This document shows, piece after piece, positions 1-4,656 of a DNA stretch of 5,319 nt. A program made the position numbers and the translations under genes. The DNA is from Methanobacteriota archaeon (GTDB taxonomy: Archaea; Thermoplasmatota; Poseidoniia; Poseidoniales; Poseidoniaceae): the NCBI GenBank assembly GCA_002694245.1, contig NZLM01000069.1:27561-32879 (forward strand), given 5' to 3'. Numbering within the stretch: the first letter of the stretch is position 1; each line of letters begins with the position of its first letter. Under the pieces are notes generated by a model, which saw only the letters and a list, made by a program, of their open reading frames with translations, searched no databases and was not told where the DNA came from.

Positions 1-999
1 TCTATAATTTCAGACCAATTAATTCGAGATTCCCAAGGCCGCAGGGGAAGAACCAACTTCGGACTTTGCCTGCAAGATGATTGTATAATGGGGGATGAGT
101 TAGTCGGTGAAAGGCTTCTGGATGCAGCAGGTCATCAGTTTGATGTTGAGAAACTGCTGGAAAAATGGTCGCTCGATCACAGAGTGCATGATAGAGTAGC
201 TATGCTCTCTGGAGGACAGAGAAGAAGAGTTGCTGTATTGGCGGGAATTATTCCTGCATTAATTTCTGAAAAACCTGTGGGAATCCTGCTTGACGAGCCA
301 GATAGTGGGCTCGATGACAAATCTGTAACTATGCTAGCAACAACCCTACGCAATCTTGCAGCTGGAGGGCATGCAGTAATTGTTGCAACACACAATGATG
401 AGATTGTTTCTTCAGCAGACAGAGTAATTCGCTTTCCTTTCGAGGAAGTTGAATCGGAGCCTGTATCTGGCAAGTTTGAAAAAATTGATGTCTCGAAATC
501 TAGAAACCCGCTCATTGGCCATAGGATGAATCTTAGAACTATGGCTGGCTTGGCAAATAATTCAATTGCAGGGCTGCTTACTTTAGGAGCTCTTCTTGCA
601 CTTATTGAGCCATCAGAATTGACCGATAGAAATCTAGTTGCCTTCTCACTTGCTCCAGTTTTAGCAGCAGGACTATGTGGAAATCCAGTGCATAATCTAA
701 CGATAGAAAATCGTGCCTTTGCGTGGTGGAATACCAAATCAGGGATCCCTCCAAATGCCTTCATGCATTCGATAATAATCTATGGACTTCTGACTACCTT
801 GGCATGCACTGCTTCAAGCGATATTGATGTTCAACTGATTTTAGCTGGTGCATTGCTGGGTATTTTTACAGAAGGAGTCGTTGGATTGCTTAGCAATGCA
901 ACGCTAAGATTGTCTAGACCGAATGCCGTAATGATTCGATTGCTAACTCCAATACTTATCCTTCCTTGGGCGATAATTGTAGACATGCTTTCATCATGA
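1..999 (+). CDS. ccmA: Haem-exporter ABC ATPase CcmA, apparently fused to a CcmB-like membrane domain (5' partial)
   Basis: The reading frame is open from base 1, so the N-terminus, including Walker A, lies outside the window. The first in-frame ATG (88) falls after the Q-loop and is not the real start. Counting codons from base 1: Q-loop glutamine at 25 (CLQDD), ABC signature LSGGQ at 69-73, Walker B ILLDEP with Asp98-Glu99, D-loop SGLDD just after, and H-loop His131 (ATHND). The ATPase part therefore looks catalytically intact. From about codon 180 the protein continues as roughly 150 residues with about five hydrophobic helices. Their order resembles CcmB: a helix, a polar loop with an amphipathic stretch (around NPVHNLTIENR), a helix, then a long Gly-rich helix pair ending in a hydrophobic C-terminus. 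Together with ccmC and ccmD downstream, this suggests CcmA and CcmB in one chain, acting at the cytoplasmic membrane to energise haem release to CcmE. The ATPase is certain, the CcmA assignment rests mainly on context, and the CcmB identity is an inference from topology. Confidence 0.72.
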   Translation, partial: SIISDQLIRDSQGRRGRTNFGLCLQDDCIMGDELVGERLLDAAGHQFDVEKLLEKWSLDHRVHDRVAMLSGGQRRRVAVLAGIIPALISEKPVGILLDEPDSGLDDKSVTMLATTLRNLAAGGHAVIVATHNDEIVSSADRVIRFPFEEVESEPVSGKFEKIDVSKSRNPLIGHRMNLRTMAGLANNSIAGLLTLGALLALIEPSELTDRNLVAFSLAPVLAAGLCGNPVHNLTIENRAFAWWNTKSGIPPNAFMHSIIIYGLLTTLACTASSDIDVQLILAGALLGIFTEGVVGLLSNATLRLSRPNAVMIRLLTPILILPWAIIVDMLSS

Positions 1000-1018
1000 A
1001 CATTGAAACATGGTAAGC

Positions 1019-1027
1019 GGTGGGGAT
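1019..1027 (+). promoter_or_regulatory. Purine-rich ribosome binding site of ccmC
   Basis: GGTGGGGAT lies four bases before ATG 1032 and partly matches the archaeal Shine-Dalgarno consensus. It favours ATG 1032 over the in-frame GTG at 1020, which overlaps this site and has no good site of its own. Confidence 0.45.
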
Positions 1028-1031
1028 AAAC

Positions 1032-1736
1032 ATGGGCTGGTCTAGTGGGCGCAACATTGCTATGCTCGGCCTAGTCGGTGCAGGTATAACCCTGATGCTA
1101 GGCCTATCTTGGGCGCCGTCTGTATCGATTTCAGCATTCAAGGCTCCTGAGGCGCAGCGTATCTTTTACTGGCATGTCCCAAGCGCATGGGCTGCAATGA
1201 TTGCTTTCACCATGCTTTTTGTTGGTTCTACATTCTGGTTCTTCAAAAGAAGTGAATGGGCTTGGAGACTTCACGTTGCCAGTAGTGAAGCAGGACTAGC
1301 AACCGGCTTGATGTGCGTATTTTCGGGTTGTGTTTGGGGGGCTGCTGAATGGGGTGTTCCTTGGGATTGGACCGACATACGACTCAATACATTTGCAATA
1401 CTTACCCTACTTTCGATGTATCTGGTATTGGGCAGAAAATCTCAACCAGATGGTGTGGAAACCAGAGATACCTTCTCAGCGTTTGGAATGTATGGATTTG
1501 TTCTTGTTCCAGTGACCTACATCGCTACTAGACTTTGGCAGATAAGGCACCCAGGTCCTGTAGTCGCTACTTCTGAAGGTTCCCTAAACTCAGACATGAG
1601 TATAGTGTTGTTTTTGGGTGCAATATCATTCACAGTACTTATCATAGGATTCATTATCGAAGGGGTTAAACTTACCAAACTTGAAATGCGTTTGGAAGAA
1701 TTGCAAAGCGAATTTGAGGAGAGATTGCATGAGTGA
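1032..1736 (+). CDS. ccmC: CcmC, haem delivery protein of cytochrome c maturation System I
   Basis: A 234-residue integral membrane protein close to the usual CcmC length, with six predicted helices (about 9-27, 52-71, 86-103, 118-134, 149-166, 190-212). The family's tryptophan-rich WWD signature is present at 102-118 as WG....WG..WDW.D.RL, with Trp102, Trp107, Trp111, Asp112 and Trp113. The two histidines known in bacterial CcmC to ligate haem from either side of this motif correspond to His48 (YWHVPSAW) and His173 (RLWQIRHPGP). In characterised systems CcmC presents haem to CcmE on the outer face of the membrane and, with CcmA, B and D, forms the CcmE-holo release complex. The C-terminus (213-234) is a charged, probably helical tail rich in Glu, Leu and Lys, longer than in typical bacterial CcmC. 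ATG 1032 is chosen for its upstream purine-rich site; GTG 1020 would add four residues. Its end overlaps ccmD by eight bases. The main alternative is the related CcmF/CcsA family, but length and motif layout favour CcmC. Confidence 0.9.
   Translation: MGWSSGRNIAMLGLVGAGITLMLGLSWAPSVSISAFKAPEAQRIFYWHVPSAWAAMIAFTMLFVGSTFWFFKRSEWAWRLHVASSEAGLATGLMCVFSGCVWGAAEWGVPWDWTDIRLNTFAILTLLSMYLVLGRKSQPDGVETRDTFSAFGMYGFVLVPVTYIATRLWQIRHPGPVVATSEGSLNSDMSIVLFLGAISFTVLIIGFIIEGVKLTKLEMRLEELQSEFEERLHE
1716..1721 (+). promoter_or_regulatory. Ribosome binding site of ccmD inside ccmC
   Basis: GAGGAG ends seven bases before ATG 1729, a good Shine-Dalgarno match at good spacing, lying within the last codons of ccmC. 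It supports ATG 1729 over the in-frame upstream ATG at 1681, which would need a 56-base overlap with ccmC and would add a charged stretch before the membrane helix. Confidence 0.6.
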
Positions 1737-1905
1737 CTTGACATACCTTACCGTCGCATATCTAGGCATGATTGGTGCTCTAGCATTGTGGACATGGACT
1801 GTGTTTTCACGCTCAAAAAATCTAGAAGCGAAAATTGAAGCTTTACAGAAAGCAATGGATAGTAAGCCTGATCAAATAAATATCGTGATGGAACACGAAG
1901 AATAA
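1729..1905 (+). CDS. ccmD: CcmD-like small haem-exporter subunit
   Basis: A 58-residue protein in the position and with the architecture of CcmD: a short polar/aromatic N-terminus, one membrane helix (about residues 6-27, including YLGMIGALALWTW), then a basic/charged cytoplasmic helix (RSKNLEAKIEALQKAM, about 29-43) and an acidic end. In bacteria CcmD is a small single-span protein needed for release of haem-loaded CcmE from CcmC by the CcmAB ATPase. CcmD sequences are poorly conserved, so the call depends on size, topology and the ATGA-type overlap with ccmC, which suggests translational coupling. Leu, Ile and Ala at 32, 36, 39 and nearby give a short amphipathic helix that could pair with the similar tail of CcmC; this is inference. 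It could otherwise be an unrelated single-span protein, but the context makes CcmD most likely. Confidence 0.72.
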   Translation: MSDLTYLTVAYLGMIGALALWTWTVFSRSKNLEAKIEALQKAMDSKPDQINIVMEHEE

Positions 1906-1908
1906 TCT

Positions 1909-1913
1909 GAGGA
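1909..1913 (+). promoter_or_regulatory. Ribosome binding site of the NMD3 gene
   Basis: GAGGA lies six bases before ATG 1920 in the 14-base gap after ccmD. An in-frame TGA at 1908-1910 limits the 5' end, so ATG 1920 is the natural start. Confidence 0.5.
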
Positions 1914-1919
1914 ATATCT

Positions 1920-2975
1920 ATGGATTTAGGAGGTGAGTTTTGTTTAGTATGTGGAGCAGAACCACCGTTATTTTCTGGCCGTATGTGCGAGAAATGTACG
2001 AGAGACAGAGTTAGCCTAGTCAAAGTTCCGAAAAATGTACCGTGGACAAAATGTGCACGATGTGGAATAATAGACTTTCAAGGAAAATGGAGTCATGTTG
2101 ATAGTGAAGATCTTTGGTATGAACTAGTTCAGCGCAACGTCGAATTTCATACAGAAGTTGAAGATTTAGAAGTTGGATTAGTTGCACAGGAAGTGGATGG
2201 GCGTCACACTCTAATTCATCTAGAGATTGAGGGCGTAATTGATGACTTACTCTACACTGAAAAACATACAATGCGAGCAAGAATGTCAAACGGTGTATGT
2301 TTGACATGCACACGTCGAGCTGGAAATTATTTTGAAGCAACTGTTCAACTTAGATCGAGTGCAAGAAGGCTATCTGAAGAAGAGTTCCAAACACTCAGAG
2401 CCACACTAAATGATGTGCTTGAGGAGATGCCTGATGATCCCATGTTTTTCATAACAAATGAAGGACCTGTAACCGGAGGATATGATGTAGTGCTTGGCTC
2501 AAAAGCACTTGCAAGAGCATGGGGACGACATTTAATCTCAGAACACGGAGGCCAAATTACAACCACAACCTCTGTAGTTGGGAGAAAGGATGGTGTAGAC
2601 CTCACAAGGCTAACACTCCTCTACAGAAAACCAGGATATGAGATAGGTGATGTTGTCCGATGGAGAGGTGATTTATGGAGACCATCTGCTTGGTCTGGTG
2701 AAGGAGCAATTCTTGAGAAAATCAGTCGAAGAGAAAGGACAGGTGCCTCATGGAGAGATTTGGAAAATGCCAATGTTGTTGCAAGATTGTCAGAGTTGGT
2801 ATACCACGAGCCACTCAGCGAAGATTCCTCAGTAGCGGAATTTCTAGACCCTAGTAATTGGAAAACTACCGCAGTTCGACTTTCATACGAACATGTACCC
2901 GGTAGGAAGCTACTCCTAGCAAGGGTTGATGGTGAATGGATTTGTCTGCCTCGTTTAGCGGTTGATGGTGAGTGA
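1920..2975 (+). CDS. nmd3: NMD3 family large ribosomal subunit assembly protein
   Basis: A 351-residue soluble protein. The N-terminal zinc region has four CxxC pairs: Cys8/Cys11 (FCLVCG), Cys23/Cys26 (MCEKC), Cys45/Cys48 (KCARCG) and, after an insert of about 80 residues, Cys127/Cys130 (VCLTC). The last pair is followed by the family hallmark RR.GNYFEA.VQLR (about 132-146). The spacing fits two zinc sites as in NMD3. The middle is a mixed alpha/beta region with HGG and TT-rich segments, and a beta-rich SH3/OB-like part begins near 239 (PGYEIGDVVRW). In eukaryotes NMD3 binds the pre-60S subunit at its interface side and adapts it for Crm1 export. Archaeal proteins lack the export function and are thought to act in 50S maturation. 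The gene sits between ccmD (14-base gap) and the isomerase (one-base gap). Both neighbours are metabolic, so the arrangement gives no functional hint beyond shared transcription. The family call is firm; the exact archaeal role is not established. Confidence 0.92.
   Translation: MDLGGEFCLVCGAEPPLFSGRMCEKCTRDRVSLVKVPKNVPWTKCARCGIIDFQGKWSHVDSEDLWYELVQRNVEFHTEVEDLEVGLVAQEVDGRHTLIHLEIEGVIDDLLYTEKHTMRARMSNGVCLTCTRRAGNYFEATVQLRSSARRLSEEEFQTLRATLNDVLEEMPDDPMFFITNEGPVTGGYDVVLGSKALARAWGRHLISEHGGQITTTTSVVGRKDGVDLTRLTLLYRKPGYEIGDVVRWRGDLWRPSAWSGEGAILEKISRRERTGASWRDLENANVVARLSELVYHEPLSEDSSVAEFLDPSNWKTTAVRLSYEHVPGRKLLLARVDGEWICLPRLAVDGE
2967..2972 (+). promoter_or_regulatory. Ribosome binding site of the isomerase gene, overlapping the nmd3 end
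   Basis: GGTGAG is followed by the nmd3 stop TGA (2973-2975) and then ATG 2977, leaving a four-base spacer. It favours ATG 2977; in-frame TTG 2962, ATG 2965 and GTG 2968 lie upstream or on top of this site and have no clear site of their own. Confidence 0.4.
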
Positions 2976-2976
2976 A

Positions 2977-4047
2977 ATGGATGAAGGAATAATTCGTCTA
3001 GCAAATGCTCTTGATACTGAGGATATGATTGGTTTTACCCGTGCCTTTGTTGAAGATTTCAAGACTGGCAGGAATTGTGTCAATCGAGAATTACTTCCTT
3101 GGATTGAAGATATCGATAAGGGCTGGACTGGTGTGCTCTGTCTAGGAATGGGAGGCTCCGCTGCTGGTGGAGATTTCCTTGCAACTCTTTGTGATCACAA
3201 AGGTGCTGTGCCTGTAAGATGTCACAGAGGGTATGATATTCCAAGCTGGTGGACTCCTGATTGGCTCGTCATCTCTACCTCCTATTCTGGAAATACTGAG
3301 GAGACGCTTTCTAGTACGGTACAAGCCATGGATATGGGAGCAACAGTCGTTGTGATTGCAAGCGGAGGAGAACTCGCAGGTTTGAGTGAGTTATCAGAAA
3401 AGGTACACCTAATATCCTGTCCCTCAGGACAGCCACCTCGCTCAGCCTTTGGTCATATTTTTTCAAGGCAACTTTCCGTATTAGTTGAGATTGGAATTTT
3501 GCAAACAGAAATCTCAAATCACGCGCTAGCAAGACTACAAGATGCAATTGATGATTGCGATATTATTGCTCATCCTGAAGGAGATGTTGCTAGTCTAGCC
3601 CTTAACATGATGGAGAACCCAATAGCGATTGTTGGCCCAGATGAGTTAATGCCTGCGATAAATCGGTTCAAAAATCAATTAAATGAAAATTCATCAAGAT
3701 TTGCCAGAACTAGCGTTTTTCCAGAATTAAACCACAACGAGACTGTTGCATGGGGAGGAGTCGGTGATGACCAAGACCCTGAATCAAGTAACCAAGCACT
3801 AGTAGTTATGTCGTGGGATGGTATTCATCCAAGGGTAATGAAAAGAATGGATTGGTTTGTTTCTAATTGTCCCAGTCAACATGCTTGGAAAATGCATGGA
3901 GATGGTGATACGTTATTGGAAAGCCTACTTCACCTCTGCATTATGATGGATTGGTTATCTATTGCCTTGGGCCTACTACACGGTAAAGATCCATCTGCGA
4001 TTGAACCAATCATATCTTTGAAGAAATATCTATCAGACATGTCCTAA
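2977..4047 (+). CDS. Bifunctional phosphoglucose/phosphomannose isomerase
   Basis: A soluble 356-residue SIS-fold protein that interconverts fructose-6-phosphate with glucose-6-phosphate and mannose-6-phosphate, linking gluconeogenesis/glycolysis to mannose-based glycosylation precursors. The first SIS domain has GMGGSA (57-62) and the phosphate-binding STSYSGNTEE (100-109). GQPPRSAFG (151-159) carries the conserved arginine (Arg155). The second SIS domain has NENS (236-239) and PELNHNE (249-255). Glu237 and His253 are 16 residues apart, the same spacing as the catalytic Glu203/His219 pair I recall from the Pyrobaculum enzyme. The terminal Lys349 or Lys350 would be the counterpart of its C-terminal Lys298. 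The protein is somewhat longer than the roughly 300-residue Pyrobaculum enzyme, with an insert after NHNE (WGGVGDDQDPES). ATG 2977 is chosen for its GGTGAG site; ATG 2965 would add four residues and overlap nmd3 by 11 bases. The gene ends in tandem stops (TAATAA), the first of which overlaps the stop of the convergent peptidase gene. Confidence 0.9.
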   Translation: MDEGIIRLANALDTEDMIGFTRAFVEDFKTGRNCVNRELLPWIEDIDKGWTGVLCLGMGGSAAGGDFLATLCDHKGAVPVRCHRGYDIPSWWTPDWLVISTSYSGNTEETLSSTVQAMDMGATVVVIASGGELAGLSELSEKVHLISCPSGQPPRSAFGHIFSRQLSVLVEIGILQTEISNHALARLQDAIDDCDIIAHPEGDVASLALNMMENPIAIVGPDELMPAINRFKNQLNENSSRFARTSVFPELNHNETVAWGGVGDDQDPESSNQALVVMSWDGIHPRVMKRMDWFVSNCPSQHAWKMHGDGDTLLESLLHLCIMMDWLSIALGLLHGKDPSAIEPIISLKKYLSDMS

Positions 4048-4607
4048 TAAATTGGACCAAGAACCAACCTAGGGTCTGGATACAGTGCTAGTGCTTCCTC
4101 CCTATCACTCCTTTTTACTACTCCAGGCATATCATTTACTTCTGGTTCCTTCCAAGATAATTGGAAGTGTAAGTGTGGGTCCCAGCCACCGTTTACCGAC
4201 TTATCTCCGACCGTGGCAATAACTTGCCCTTCATCGACTTTCATACCAACCCTTACCATCTCTAGAGATTCCATTGACAAGTGGCCATAAAGTGCCCAAA
4301 TTGGCTTGCCTTCAAGCTCGTGCTTTACGATGATTGTTGGACCATATGAGCCATCTTCATCATTGATTCCAAGAGAATGTACAACGCCAGGGCCAAAAGC
4401 GTGGATAGGTTCCCCGACTGGAGCCCCTATGTCTATTCCAACATGAAGATCTCTTTCACCAGAAAACAATTCATGAGTATACATGTCAGGTCTTATCTCG
4501 TCATATCGACCTATTTGATATTCATATGGACATTCAAAATCCTTATCCTGTCCTTTGGTGAAATCATACACCCAATACTCTTCTGGGAGTTTGATGACTT
4601 CTGCCAT
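4044..4607 (-). CDS. Cytoplasmic M23-type (LytM-like) zinc metallopeptidase
   Basis: A 187-residue protein with a complete M23/LytM metal site: HxxxD as His55 and Asp59 (LHVGIDIGAPVG), His109 in LYGHL, and HxH as His145 and His147 (PHLHFQL). The typical beta-rich core surrounds these (HAFGPGVVHS, GPTIIVKHE, VDEGQVIATVGD). M23 enzymes usually cut Gly-containing peptidoglycan cross-bridges outside the cell. This one has no signal peptide, membrane helix, LysM or SH3 domain, and its polar N-terminal 50 residues (YDFTKG, IGRYDEIRPDMY) suggest a cytosolic protein. I recall close relatives of this stand-alone type, and similar M23 domains inside fusions with an aminoglycoside-phosphotransferase-like domain and a class III aminotransferase, which would argue against a wall-lytic role; this is memory, not a search. 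ATG at 4607 is chosen because AGGGGTG lies just upstream. An in-frame TTG at 4646 would add 13 residues. The gene is convergent with the isomerase (four-base overlap) and divergent from the next membrane-protein gene. The fold is firm; the substrate is unknown. Confidence 0.87.
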   Translation of the reverse strand: MAEVIKLPEEYWVYDFTKGQDKDFECPYEYQIGRYDEIRPDMYTHELFSGERDLHVGIDIGAPVGEPIHAFGPGVVHSLGINDEDGSYGPTIIVKHELEGKPIWALYGHLSMESLEMVRVGMKVDEGQVIATVGDKSVNGGWDPHLHFQLSWKEPEVNDMPGVVKRSDREEALALYPDPRLVLGPIY

Positions 4608-4656
4608 GGCACCCCTAAACCGGCAGATATTGTTGATGTTTCGCAAATAGGTTTGA
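4608..4656. promoter_or_regulatory. Divergent intergenic region between the peptidase and membrane-protein genes
   Basis: A 49-base gap between two divergent starts must hold the peptidase promoter and probably one for the right-hand gene, unless those lie in coding sequence. On the minus strand it contains AGGGGTG (4610-4616), a plausible ribosome binding site for ATG 4607. AT-rich pieces at 4626-4634 and 4638-4648 could be weak TATA-like elements in either direction, but neither is a good consensus match. No Shine-Dalgarno site precedes ATG 4657, so leaderless translation is possible. Confidence 0.35.

Noticed and set aside
177..764. 195-codon minus-strand open frame antisense to the ABC ATPase
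   Set aside because: It lies wholly opposite a frame with clear ABC motifs. Its translation is low-complexity Ser/Pro/Arg-rich with no recognisable domain and no ribosome binding site stands out.
1949..2014. ATG 1949 downstream of the GGAGGTGAG string as an alternative small gene
   Set aside because: The frame stops after about 21 codons and is out of phase with nmd3; spacing is loose, so a coded peptide is not credible.
2621..3004. 127-codon minus-strand open frame across the nmd3/isomerase junction
   Set aside because: It overlaps two well-supported genes on the other strand and shows only Ser/Leu-rich filler.
3415..3427. Short dyad TCCTG/CAGGA inside the isomerase gene
   Set aside because: Five-base arms in coding sequence are expected by chance and there is no following T-run or regulatory context.
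4607..4646. TTG 4646 as the peptidase start
   Set aside because: It would add 13 residues without a signal peptide or recognisable motif, whereas ATG 4607 has AGGGGTG just upstream.
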